Source of the DNA: Myxococcales bacterium
GTDB lineage: Bacteria > Myxococcota_A > Polyangia > Haliangiales > Haliangiaceae
NCBI GenBank assembly: GCA_016717005.1
Contig: JADJUF010000037.1
Span: 1-64,000, forward strand
DNA: 64,000 bases
Direction of reading: 5' to 3'
Part shown: positions 39,362 to 50,182 of the stretch, one piece after another
How the letters are laid out: each line of letters begins with the position of its first letter
Position numbering within the stretch: the first letter of the stretch is position 1
The notes under the pieces: model-generated
The model's input: only the letters and a program-made list of their open reading frames with translations
Told to the model about the DNA's origin: nothing
The model's database searches: none
Made by a program: the position numbers and the translations under genes

Positions 39362-40981
39362 TCAGCTCCGAGCAGGGGGCGCGGCCCGCACCGCGGCCAG
39401 GGCCGCGGGGGTGTCGACGTCGAGGAGGATGGCCGGGTCGTCGAGCTCGACCAGCTGCACGCGGTCGGGGTCGCGGTCGATCAGCGCGCGCGCGCCGACG
39501 TCGCCGGTCAGGGTCATCATGTCGGCGAAGTGCCGGCGCGCCCACAGGATCGGGTTGCCGCGCTTGCGCGCGCAGGTCGGGATGATGATCGAGCGCGCGG
39601 GCGCGGCCGCGGCCGCGGCGATCAACGCGTCGAGGTGCGCGGCGGTGACCCGCGGCATGTCGCCCAGGCACACCAGCGCGGCGTCCGCGTCGGTGGCGGC
39701 GACCGCCGCCACGCCGACCCGCAGCGATGTCGACAGGCCGTCGGCGAAGTCGGGGTTGTGGGCGAAGGTCACGTCGAGGCCGGCCAGCGCGGCGCGGACG
39801 CCGTCGGCGTCGGCGCCCGTGACCACGACCACCGGGCGCGCGGCCGAGGCCTGGACGGCGGCGACGGTGCGGCGGATCAGCGGCTCGCCGTCGAGCAGCG
39901 CGGTCAGCTTGCCGCCGCCCATGCGGGTGCCGCGACCCGCGGCCAGGACGATCGCCGCGACCCGCGGGGCCTCAGCCGCGGCCGCGTCGCCCGAGCGCGG
40001 GGACGGCCGCGCCGCCGGCTCGTCGAGCAGGCCGCCGACGCCGAGCCCGGCCAGGTCCGCGGCGGTGATCGGCACGTCGGCGCACACGCGCTCGAGCACC
40101 CAGTCGAAGCCCGAGCGCTTGCGCGAGCGCGCGCAGCCGGGCACGCCGATCACGGTCGCGTCGCCGAGCGCGCCCAGCAGCAGCAGGTTGCCGGGGTCGA
40201 CCGGCATGCCGAGCCGGACCAGCGCACCCCCGGCGGCGACCAGCGCCGCCGGGATCACGTCGCGGCGATCCATGATCGCCGACGCGCCCAGCGCCAGCAG
40301 CAGATCGCAGCCGTCGGCGCGCAGCGCCGCCAGCGCCGCCGCGACCGCGCCGACGTCGTGCTCGACCTGCAGCGTCTGCACCAGCGCGCCGCCGCAGCCC
40401 GCGACCCGCGCGCGCTGCACCGCGATCGTGCGCTCGAGGGCGGCCGCGGCGGTGTCGGCGAACCGGGTCAGCACCAGGCCGGCCCGGCGCGCGCGCCACG
40501 GGTGGAGCGTCACGGCGCCGCGCACCGCGGCGGCGGCGGCCGCGACCGACGCGGCCGCCGCGGCGAACGGGATGATCTTGACCGTGGCGACGAGCTCGTC
40601 GGCCGCGACCGGCGCGTGGGCCGCGACCGTGGCGACGGTGATCGCCTCGTCGATCGCGTTGGCACCGGCGATCGCGGCGCCGTCGATCGTGACCAGCCCG
40701 GCGGCGGTGACGTGCAGGTTGGCGCGGCCGGTGCGCGCGGCGGCGGCGCGCACGCCGGGCCCGACCAGCGCCGCGGCCACGATCGCGGCCGCGGTGTCCT
40801 CGTCGAGCTCGCCCGGCTCGAGCCGCGCGCACACCACCGTCGCGTGGCCGGCCGCGGCCAGCGCGGCCACGTCGGCCGCGGTCAGGACCGTGCCCTTCTT
40901 GAGCACGCGGTCGGCGGCGTGGAGCGTGTGGGCCAGGACCGCGCCGACGGCCTCGGCCGCGGCCACGGCGCCGAACCTCAC
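39362..40981 (-). CDS. Bifunctional MoeA-like molybdopterin-binding plus MobA/MocA-like nucleotidyltransferase
   Basis: 539 residues. The first 340 are molybdopterin-binding: VRFGAVAAAEAVGAVLAHTL, LKKGTVLTAADVAALAAAG, and a MoCF-like motif (LLLALGASAIMDRRDVIPAAL). The C-terminal 190 hold the nucleotidyltransferase: VAAIVLAAGRGTRMGGGKLTALLDGEPLIRRTVAAV (signature), VCLGDMPRVTAAHLDAL and GNPILWARRHFADM. It is expected to attach a nucleotide (CTP or GTP) to molybdopterin for the cox enzyme. Start GTG overlaps the XdhC_C stop (40978-40981). MobA/MoeA fusions of this type are known in proteobacteria. Confidence 0.88.
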   Translation of the reverse strand: MRFGAVAAAEAVGAVLAHTLHAADRVLKKGTVLTAADVAALAAAGHATVVCARLEPGELDEDTAAAIVAAALVGPGVRAAAARTGRANLHVTAAGLVTIDGAAIAGANAIDEAITVATVAAHAPVAADELVATVKIIPFAAAAASVAAAAAAVRGAVTLHPWRARRAGLVLTRFADTAAAALERTIAVQRARVAGCGGALVQTLQVEHDVGAVAAALAALRADGCDLLLALGASAIMDRRDVIPAALVAAGGALVRLGMPVDPGNLLLLGALGDATVIGVPGCARSRKRSGFDWVLERVCADVPITAADLAGLGVGGLLDEPAARPSPRSGDAAAAEAPRVAAIVLAAGRGTRMGGGKLTALLDGEPLIRRTVAAVQASAARPVVVVTGADADGVRAALAGLDVTFAHNPDFADGLSTSLRVGVAAVAATDADAALVCLGDMPRVTAAHLDALIAAAAAAPARSIIIPTCARKRGNPILWARRHFADMMTLTGDVGARALIDRDPDRVQLVELDDPAILLDVDTPAALAAVRAAPPARS

Positions 40982-41652
40982 GCCGCGCCCCGCAGGGTCG
41001 CGACGATCTCGCCCAGGATCGACACCGCGATCTCGGCCGGCGTGCGCGCGCCGATCCGCAGCCCGACCGGGCCGTGCAGGCGATCGAGCGCGGCCGCGGC
41101 GACGCCGCCCTCGCCCAGCCGGGTCCGGCGCGCGGCGTGGGTCTTCGTCGAGCCCAGGCAGCCGACGTAGAACGCCGGCGTCGCCAGCGCCGCGATCAGC
41201 GCCGGATCGTCGAGCTTGGGATCGTGGGTCAGCGTGACCACGGCCGTGCGCGCGTCGGGGGCCAGCGCGGCGAGGGCGTCGTCGGGCCACGCCGTCACCA
41301 GCGCCCGGCCCGGGAACCGGGCCGCGGTCGCGAACGCGCGCCGCGGATCGACGATCGTGATCGCGAACCCGGCCACGGCCGCGATCTGCGCCAGCGGCTC
41401 GGCGACGTGGACCGCGCCGACGATGATCAGCCGCAGCGGCGGGTTGTGCGGCTCGAGCAGGACCGGCGTCGGCGCGTCGTGCACCGTCGCCTGATCGGTG
41501 CGCAGCGCGTCGGCCACCGCCGCCGTCAGCGCCGCGGGCGCGTCGGCCGGCGTGCACAGCCGCTGGTCGCTGCCGTCGAGCCAGGTCGCCAGCACCACCG
41601 GGCGGCCGGCGGCGCGGGCCGCCCGCAGCTCGGCCAGGAGCGCCGCCCTCAC
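40978..41652 (-). CDS. XdhC C-terminal (Rossmann) protein, CoxF/XdhC family
   Basis: 224 residues. It carries XdhC_C, with the NAD-binding-type loop LIIVGAVHVAEPLAQIAAVAGF at about 85. The VTLTHDPKLDDPALIAALATPAFYVGCLGSTKT segment and the closing RIGARTPAEIAVSILGEIVATLRGAA are also family-like. XdhC proteins bind the molybdenum cofactor and promote its sulfuration before insertion. The N-terminal domain is a separate gene just upstream (GTGA overlap, 41649-41652), whereas in many species the two are fused. The start is GTG. It belongs to the same operon as the fused MobA-like gene. Confidence 0.88.
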   Translation of the reverse strand: MRAALLAELRAARAAGRPVVLATWLDGSDQRLCTPADAPAALTAAVADALRTDQATVHDAPTPVLLEPHNPPLRLIIVGAVHVAEPLAQIAAVAGFAITIVDPRRAFATAARFPGRALVTAWPDDALAALAPDARTAVVTLTHDPKLDDPALIAALATPAFYVGCLGSTKTHAARRTRLGEGGVAAAALDRLHGPVGLRIGARTPAEIAVSILGEIVATLRGAA

Positions 41653-41981
41653 GCGACCGCCTCGACGAAGATCTCGACCTTGCCGCCGCAGGCCAGGCCG
41701 ACCTCCCACGCGGTCGCGTCGCTGACGCCGAAGGCGAGCACGCGCGGCGCGCCGCCGGCCATGACCTCGAGCGCCTCGGTGATGACCGCGCCCTCGATGC
41801 AGCCGCCCGACACCGAGCCGACGAACTCGCCGCGCTGATTGACCGCGAGCTTGGACCCGGCCGGGCGCGGCGAGCTGCCCCAGGTGCGGACCACGGTCGC
41901 GAGCGCGACCCCCAGCCCCTCGGCGCGCCACGCGGCGGCCTGGGCCAGGACGGCGTCGAGATCGTGCGCGGTCGCGGTCAC
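41649..41981 (-). CDS. coxI: XdhC N-terminal (XdhC_CoxI) protein
   Basis: 110 residues. It begins VTATAHDLDAVLAQAAAWRAEGLGVALATVVRTWGSSPRPAG, the XdhC_CoxI domain. The conserved LAVNQRGEFVGSVSGGCIEGAV with the SGGC motif follows, and it ends FGVSDATAWEVGLACGGKVEIFVEAVA. The SGGCxEG Cys may act in sulfur handling. GTG 41981 is preferred over an ATG at 42017, since the latter would overlap sufS, and TACGCT on the minus strand ends 7 nt before 41981. It is divergent from sufS with 17 bp between the two start codons. Confidence 0.87.
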   Translation of the reverse strand: MTATAHDLDAVLAQAAAWRAEGLGVALATVVRTWGSSPRPAGSKLAVNQRGEFVGSVSGGCIEGAVITEALEVMAGGAPRVLAFGVSDATAWEVGLACGGKVEIFVEAVA

Positions 41982-41987
41982 CTGCGC

Positions 41988-41994
41988 TAGCGTA
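41988..41994. promoter_or_regulatory. Overlapping divergent -10-like hexamers for sufS and coxI
   Basis: Plus-strand TAGCGT (41988-41993) ends 5 nt before sufS GTG 41999. The minus-strand TACGCT (41989-41994) ends 7 nt before the coxI-type GTG 41981. The seven bases TAGCGTA serve both directions, so the two genes cannot be bound by polymerase at once. Confidence 0.55.
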
Positions 41995-41998
41995 GCCC

Positions 41999-43213
41999 GT
42001 GGCCTCGGACCCGGCATCGTGGCGGCGTGACTTTCCCGCGCTCGCGCAGCGCCCGCACGGGCGTCGGCTCGCGTACCTCGACAGCGCCTCGACGACGCTC
42101 AAGCCCCAGGCGGTGATCGACGCTGTCGTGCGCGTGTTCACCGCGCAGGCGGGCAACGTCGGCCGCGGCGTCCACGCGCTGGCCGAGGCCGCGACCGCCG
42201 CGTTCGACGACGCCCGGGCCGCGGTCGCGGGCTTCCTCGGCGGCGCGCCCGACGAGGTCGTCTTCACCCGGGGCACCACCGAGGCGATCAACCTGGTGGC
42301 CCAGGCCTGGGGCCCGACCGCGCTCGGCCCCGGCGACGCGATCGTCGTGTCCGCGCTCGAGCACCACGCCAACCTGGTGCCGTGGCAGGTGCTGTGCGCG
42401 GCCCGCGGCGCCGAGCTGCGGATCGCGCCGCTCGATCCCGCCGGCGCGATCGATCTGCCGGCGCTGCGCGCGCTGCTCGACCCGCGCGTCAAGCTGGTCG
42501 CGGTGTGTCACCTGTCGAACGTGCTCGGCACGATCGCGCCGGTCGCGGCGATCGCCGCCGCCGCGCACGCGGTCGGCGCGCTGGTGCTGGTCGACGGCGC
42601 CCAGGCGGTCGCGCACCTGCCGGTCGACGTGGCCGCGCTCGGCTGCGACTTCTACGCCTGCTCCGGCCACAAGCTCTACGCGCCGCCGGGCGCGGGCGCG
42701 CTGTGGGGGCGGCGGGCGCTGCTCGCGGCGATGCCGCCGTGGCAGACCGGCGGCGAGATGGTGGCGTCGGTCGAGGCGACCCGTGCGCGCTTCCGGGCGC
42801 CGCCGCACCGGTTCGAGGCCGGCACCCCCGACATCGCCGCGGTGATCGGCCTGGGCGCCGCGCTCGCGTACCTCGCGCACCTCGATCGCGCGGCCGTCGC
42901 CGCCCACGAGGCCGCGCTGCACGCCTACCTGGTCGAGCGCCTGACCGCGACCGCGGGCGTGACCGTGCTCGGCCGCCCGACCGCCGCGGTCGTCGCGTTC
43001 ACCGTCGCCGGGGTCCACCCGCACGACCTCGCGACGATCGTCGATCGCGAAGGCGTCGCGGTGCGCAGCGGCCACCACTGCGCCGAGCCCCTGCACCGCG
43101 CGCTCGGCGTCGCCGCCAGCGCCCGGGCGTCGCTGGGCCTGTACAGCGACGCGGCCGACGTCGACCAGCTGTGCGCCGCGATCGCGACCGCGCGGGCTAT
43201 GCTGGCGCCGTGA
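41999..43213 (+). CDS. sufS: Cysteine desulfurase, SufS type
   Basis: 404 residues. PLP enzyme that takes sulfur from cysteine for Fe-S clusters, thiocofactors or molybdenum cofactor. Features: YLDSASTTLKPQAVIDAV near the N-terminus, VFTRGTTEAINLVAQAWG, ALEHHANLVPWQ, the PLP-lysine motif FYACSGHKLYAPPGAG, and the active-site Cys in VRSGHHCAEPLH. The loop context (short, RSGHHC) fits group II (SufS/CsdA). The start GTG overlaps the divergent coxI-type promoter. sufU follows with a GTGA overlap, so they act together. In a molybdenum hydroxylase cluster it may be the sulfurase partner of XdhC. Confidence 0.92.
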   Translation: MASDPASWRRDFPALAQRPHGRRLAYLDSASTTLKPQAVIDAVVRVFTAQAGNVGRGVHALAEAATAAFDDARAAVAGFLGGAPDEVVFTRGTTEAINLVAQAWGPTALGPGDAIVVSALEHHANLVPWQVLCAARGAELRIAPLDPAGAIDLPALRALLDPRVKLVAVCHLSNVLGTIAPVAAIAAAAHAVGALVLVDGAQAVAHLPVDVAALGCDFYACSGHKLYAPPGAGALWGRRALLAAMPPWQTGGEMVASVEATRARFRAPPHRFEAGTPDIAAVIGLGAALAYLAHLDRAAVAAHEAALHAYLVERLTATAGVTVLGRPTAAVVAFTVAGVHPHDLATIVDREGVAVRSGHHCAEPLHRALGVAASARASLGLYSDAADVDQLCAAIATARAMLAP

Positions 43214-43641
43214 CCGACGCGCGCGCGCTCTACCAGGCGATCATCGTCGAGCACGATCGCCACCCGCGCAACGCCGGGCCGCTGGCGACCGCGACCCACC
43301 ACGGCGCGGTCGACAACCCGCTGTGCGGCGACGAGGTCACCGTCCACGTCGAGGTCGACGGCGCCGGCGCGATCGCCGCGGTCACGTTCGAGGCCCGCGG
43401 CTGCGCGCTGGCCCGGGCCGCGGCGTCGCTGATGACCGAGCGCGTGCGCGGCCTCGACCGCGCCGCCGTCGCCGCGCTGGTCGAGCGCTTCGCCGGGTTC
43501 GTGCGGACCGACGCGGTCGACGCGGTCACCGATGCGACCGACCTCGGCGACCTGACCGCGTTCGTCGGCGTGCGCCAGTTCCGCTCGCGCCAGGCGTGCG
43601 CGACCCTGCCGTTCCGGGCCCTGGTCGCGGCCCTCGGCTGA
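43210..43641 (+). CDS. sufU: SufU-type Fe-S cluster scaffold/sulfur acceptor
   Basis: 143 residues. IscU/SufU fold with three cysteine ligands: NPLCGDEV, RGCALARAAASLM, and QACATLPFRAL. The region YQAIIVEHDRHPRNAGPL and FEARGCALARAAASL are SufU-like. The spacing between the second and third Cys is longer than in IscU, as in SufU. SufU activates SufS and accepts sulfur. The GTG start overlaps the sufS stop (GTGA), and an embedded TATGCT also ends 6 nt upstream. It converges with coxE with 14 bp between stops. Confidence 0.9.
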   Translation: MTDARALYQAIIVEHDRHPRNAGPLATATHHGAVDNPLCGDEVTVHVEVDGAGAIAAVTFEARGCALARAAASLMTERVRGLDRAAVAALVERFAGFVRTDAVDAVTDATDLGDLTAFVGVRQFRSRQACATLPFRALVAALG

Positions 43642-43655
43642 ACCGCGAGCCGCGG

Positions 43656-44849
43656 TCAGCGCCGCGGCGCGCCCGCCGCGAGCGCCGCCGCCAGCGCGTC
43701 GAGGCTGTCGAGGTCGTGGACCGGCCGGTGCTCGTCGACGTTGGGCAAGAGCGCCCGCACGCCGCCGGCGCGCGGCTCGAAGCCGGCGTAGCGCAGGAGC
43801 GGGTTGAGCCAGATCAGCCGCCGGCACGAGCGGCGCAGCCGCGCGACCTCGGCCCCGAGCTCGCCGGGATCGTCGCGGTCGAGGCCGTCGGTGACCAGCA
43901 GCACGACCGCGCCCTGCCCGAGCACCCGCCGCGACCACGCGCGGTTGAACTCGCGCAGGCACGCGGTCAGGCGCGTCCCCGACGACCAGTCGCCGACCTC
44001 GGCGCCGCACCGCGCCAGCGCAAGGTCGACGTCGCGCTGCCGCAGCGCCCGGGTCACGTTGGTCAGGCGGGTCGCGAACACGAACACGTGGCCGCGGCCG
44101 CGGTGCGCGAGCAGCGTGTGCAGGAACCGCAGCACCATCTCGCTGTAGCGCCCCATCGAGCCCGAGATGTCGCACAGCGCCACCACCGTCGGCGGGCGGG
44201 TCAGGCGTCGGCGCCGGCGCAGCTCGAGCAGCGCGCCGCCCCGGGCCAGCGCGGTCCGGACCGTGCGCGCACGATCGATCTCGCGGCCGCGGGCGTCGGG
44301 CCGGGTCCGCCGGGTCACCAGCGGGCGCACGTCGAGCTCGAGCCGGCGCACCAGCGCCCGGGCCCGGTCGAGCTCCTCGGCGCTGAGCTGATCGAAGTCG
44401 CGGTGGCGCAGCACCTCGTCGGACGAGTACGCCAGGAACGTGTCGATCCGCGGCGCCGGCGCGGTCGGTGGCGGCGGGCTCGGCGGCGCCGGCGGCCGCC
44501 ACGCCTCGCTCAGCCGCCGCGACACCGAGCGGTTGATCGGCGTCTTCATCTGCGGCAGCAGCAGCGCCAGCGCGCTGTGGGCGCCCATCGGATCGCGCCA
44601 GAACAGCCGGAACGCCTCGTCGAACAGCTCGTGCTCGCTGGCGCGCCGCACCAGCACCGCGTGCAGCGCCCAGTAGAACTCGTCGCGCACCGTCGCGTCG
44701 ATCGCCGCCACCGCGCGCTGCGCGTCGAGCGCGTCGCCCGGCCCCAGGCGCAGCCCGGCCCGGCGCAAGAGCCGCACGAAGTGCGTGACGTTGGCGGCCA
44801 GGCGCGCGCCGGTCGGGGCCGGCCGGCCCCGCGCCTCGGCGTCGCTCAC
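43656..44849 (-). CDS. coxE: CoxE-type VWA-domain protein
   Basis: 397 residues. The N-terminal helical portion (FVRLLRRAGLRLGPGDALDAQRAV) is typical of CoxE/VWA_CoxE. A proline-rich stretch (PPAPPSPPPPTAPAP) leads to the von Willebrand A domain at about 210-390, with the metal-ion-dependent adhesion site DISGSMGRYS, then SSGTRLT and the strand VVLLVTDGLDRDDPG. It works with the CoxD ATPase to mature the molybdenum enzyme's Cu-Mo or Mo site. The GTG start overlaps the stop of coxD. Its C-terminus ends 15 bp from sufU. Confidence 0.9.
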   Translation of the reverse strand: MSDAEARGRPAPTGARLAANVTHFVRLLRRAGLRLGPGDALDAQRAVAAIDATVRDEFYWALHAVLVRRASEHELFDEAFRLFWRDPMGAHSALALLLPQMKTPINRSVSRRLSEAWRPPAPPSPPPPTAPAPRIDTFLAYSSDEVLRHRDFDQLSAEELDRARALVRRLELDVRPLVTRRTRPDARGREIDRARTVRTALARGGALLELRRRRRLTRPPTVVALCDISGSMGRYSEMVLRFLHTLLAHRGRGHVFVFATRLTNVTRALRQRDVDLALARCGAEVGDWSSGTRLTACLREFNRAWSRRVLGQGAVVLLVTDGLDRDDPGELGAEVARLRRSCRRLIWLNPLLRYAGFEPRAGGVRALLPNVDEHRPVHDLDSLDALAAALAAGAPRR

Positions 44850-45733
44850 GGCGCGCCGGTGCGGGCCGCGTCGGTCAGCGCCCGGACCCGATCGCCGGTG
44901 ATGCGCGCCAGGTCGTCCTGGTACTTGAGCAGCACCCCGAGCGTGGCCTCGACCGTGGCCGGGTCGAGCTCGACCGAGCCCAGCGCCACCAGCGCGTGGC
45001 CCCAGTCGAGGGTCTCGGCCACGCCCGGCAGCTTGAACAGGTCGCTCGCGCGCAGGCGCTGGACGAACCCGACGATCTGCGCCGCCAGCGCCGCCGGCAC
45101 CTCGGGCGCGCGCGCCGCCAGGATCGCCAGCTCGCGCTCGGCGCTGGGATACCCGATCCAGTGGTACAGGCACCGGCGCTTGATCGCGTCGTGGATCTCG
45201 CGCGTGCGGTTCGACGTCAGGATCACGATCGGCGGCGCCGCCGCGCGCACGGTGCCGTACTCGGGGATCGTCACCTGGAAGTCCGACAGCAGCTCGAGCA
45301 GGAACGCCTCGAACGGCTCGTCGGTGCGGTCGAGCTCGTCGATCAGCAGCACCGGCGGCCCGGCCGGGTCCGGCGCCAGCGCCTCGAGCAGCGGCCGTCG
45401 CCGCAGGAACCGCTCGCTGTACAGATCGGCGCGCGCGTCGCCGCCGCCCTCGGCCAGGCGGACCTCGAGCATCTGCTTGGCGAAGTCCCACTCGTACAGC
45501 GCCGAGGTGACGTCGAGGCCCTCGTAGCACTGCAGGCGGATGAGCTTGCGGCCCAGCGCCGCGGCCAGGGCCTTGGCGACCTCGGTCTTGCCGACGCCGG
45601 CGTCGCCCTCGAGCAGCACCGGCTTGCCCAGCCGGAGCCCGAGGAACAGCACCGTCGCCAGGCTGGCGTCGGTCAGGTACCGCTGACCGGCCAGCGCGGC
45701 CGTGAGCTCGGTGACCGAGGCCGGGACCGTCAC
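44846..45733 (-). CDS. coxD: CoxD/MoxR-type AAA+ ATPase
   Basis: 295 residues. Walker A GDAGVGKTEVAKALA (about 43-57) and Walker B LLIDELDRTDEPFEAFLLELL with LTSNRTREIHDAIKRRCLYHWI (sensor 1 and Arg finger) are present. It is a MoxR-like chaperone. CoxD in the aerobic CO dehydrogenase cluster unfolds the apoenzyme to insert the sulfur and metal of the active site. Start GTG overlaps the coxM stop (45730-45733), and its stop overlaps the coxE start, so all are one operon. Confidence 0.94.
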   Translation of the reverse strand: MTVPASVTELTAALAGQRYLTDASLATVLFLGLRLGKPVLLEGDAGVGKTEVAKALAAALGRKLIRLQCYEGLDVTSALYEWDFAKQMLEVRLAEGGGDARADLYSERFLRRRPLLEALAPDPAGPPVLLIDELDRTDEPFEAFLLELLSDFQVTIPEYGTVRAAAPPIVILTSNRTREIHDAIKRRCLYHWIGYPSAERELAILAARAPEVPAALAAQIVGFVQRLRASDLFKLPGVAETLDWGHALVALGSVELDPATVEATLGVLLKYQDDLARITGDRVRALTDAARTGAP

Positions 45734-46527
45734 GCCAGCGCGGCCTGGACCGCGCGCTTGGCCATCACGCCGATCAGGTGCGCGCGGTACTCGGCGCTGG
45801 CCTCGGCGTCGCCGTTGAGGTCGTCGGCCGGCACGGTGATCCCGTCGAGCGCGCCGGGCGTGAACGACGCGGCGAGCGCCGCCTCCATCGCCGGCACCCG
45901 GAACACGACCGGCCCAGCGCCGGTGACCGCGACCCGCACGCCGTCGGCGGTGTCCGCCACCATCACGCCCACCAGCGCGTACTTCGACGCCCGGTGCGCG
46001 AACTTGACGTAGCCAGCCCGCTTGGGCACCGGGAAGCGCACGGCGGTGACCAGCTCATCGGGCGCGAGCGCCGACTCGAACAGCCCGGTGAAGAAGTCGG
46101 CCGCGGCGATCGAGCGCCGATCGGTCACGACCGTCGCGCCCAGCGCGACCAGCGCCGCCGGGTAGTCGGCCGCGGGATCGGCGTGCGCCACCGAGCCGCC
46201 GAGCGTGCCGCGGTTGCGCACCTGCGGATCGCCGATGCCGCCCGCCAGCGCCGCCAGCGCCGGGATGGCCTGGGCGACCTCGGCCGAGCGGTGGACGGCG
46301 TCGTGGGTGACCAGCGCGCCGATCGCGACGGTGGCGCCGTCGACCCGGATCTCGGCCAGCCCCGGGATCTTGGCCAGCGAGATCAGATCGCTCGGCTCGG
46401 CCAGCTCGAGCTTGAGCACCGGCAGGAGGCTCTGGCCGCCGGCCAGGAACTTGCCGCTGTCCTTGCTCGTCATCAGCGCGACCGCGTCGACGATCGTCGT
46501 GGGCGTGTGGAACTCGAAGTCCTTCAT
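45730..46527 (-). CDS. coxM: CoxM-like FAD-binding subunit of a molybdenum hydroxylase
   Basis: 265 residues. FAD-binding features are KFLAGGQSLLPVLKLELAEPS (residues 25-45) and the AGGIGDPQVRNRGTLGGSVAHADPAADYP segment (about 95-125), the conserved pyrophosphate loop. The C-terminal domain includes VRFPVPKRAGYVKFAHRASKYALVGVMV. It passes electrons from the Fe-S clusters of the small subunit to its FAD. The upstream coxL gene ends 2 bp before the start; GGGAG lies before the ATG. Confidence 0.93.
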   Translation of the reverse strand: MKDFEFHTPTTIVDAVALMTSKDSGKFLAGGQSLLPVLKLELAEPSDLISLAKIPGLAEIRVDGATVAIGALVTHDAVHRSAEVAQAIPALAALAGGIGDPQVRNRGTLGGSVAHADPAADYPAALVALGATVVTDRRSIAAADFFTGLFESALAPDELVTAVRFPVPKRAGYVKFAHRASKYALVGVMVADTADGVRVAVTGAGPVVFRVPAMEAALAASFTPGALDGITVPADDLNGDAEASAEYRAHLIGVMAKRAVQAALA

Positions 46528-46529
46528 GG

Positions 46530-49378
<2,849 letters not shown>

Positions 49379-49602
49379 GGAGCCTCCTGCGGACGGAATA
49401 GATCATGGCCACGCGCGCGCGCGGCCCCGGATGCCGACACGATCCTGCACCGACGCCGCGACCGCAATCATGGTTACGCCGAAAACACGGACAGCCCGAC
49501 ACGCCGCAGCGCGTCGAAGCGCTGGGCGGGTGCGGGCAGGTGGCGCGCCGATCGCGGCGCGCGGCTGGGGCGACCTCGACGAGGCCTGCCCCAGGTGAGC
49601 GA

Positions 49603-49953
49603 TCAGCCCTTGGCGAGCTCGAACAGCTGCTGCAGCTTCATCGCGAGCATCGGGTCGCCCGAGACGCGGAGCTTGCCCTGGAAGTAGAGCTGCATGCCGG
49701 CGTTGGGATCGCCCAGCATGGTCTTGAAGTCGTCGTGCGCGATCTCGATCGAGCACTGGGCCGTGCCGCTGTCGCCGCGCACGCAGGTGGGCGGGTCGCT
49801 GGTCAGGTCGACGGTCCACTCGCCGCCGCCCTCGCCGCTGATCTTGAACCCGTAGATGGCGTTCACCTCGCGGGCCTTGTCGGCGTGCTCCTTGAGGCCG
49901 TGGGGGATCGCAACATCGAACGTCTCGGTTGCGTTGGTGGGCAGTGCGGTCAT
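49603..49953 (-). CDS. SCP2 sterol-carrier-domain protein
   Basis: 116 residues. A single SCP2 domain: GFKISGEGGGEWTVDLTSDPPTCVRGD, SIEIAHDDFKTMLGDPNAGMQLYFQGKLRVSGDPMLAMKLQQLF. It binds fatty acyl or sterol-like lipids. Upstream open frame (to 50538) is not coding because it is antisense to the lipoprotein gene. GGAGG lies 8 nt before ATG 49953. It lies 224 bp upstream of coxS on the same strand, with no evidence of a shared function. Confidence 0.9.
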   Translation of the reverse strand: MTALPTNATETFDVAIPHGLKEHADKAREVNAIYGFKISGEGGGEWTVDLTSDPPTCVRGDSGTAQCSIEIAHDDFKTMLGDPNAGMQLYFQGKLRVSGDPMLAMKLQQLFELAKG

Positions 49954-50182
49954 GGACGAATCCTCCGTAGAGCCTGATGCGTGGGTCGCGGGGTCCGCGC
50001 CCGATGAAGCCGGCTGTGTACCGCGGCGCGTCAGGAGGGTCAAGGCTGGCTCGCTACGAGGAAAGGACAGGAAAGCGGTCGCGCTGTGACGGCCCCGCCT
50101 CGACCGCGCGCGCGCCTGCCACGCCGTGCCAGCGACGGCGGCGCGGCCATCGCTGACGACATCGACTACGGTCCACGTCGCC

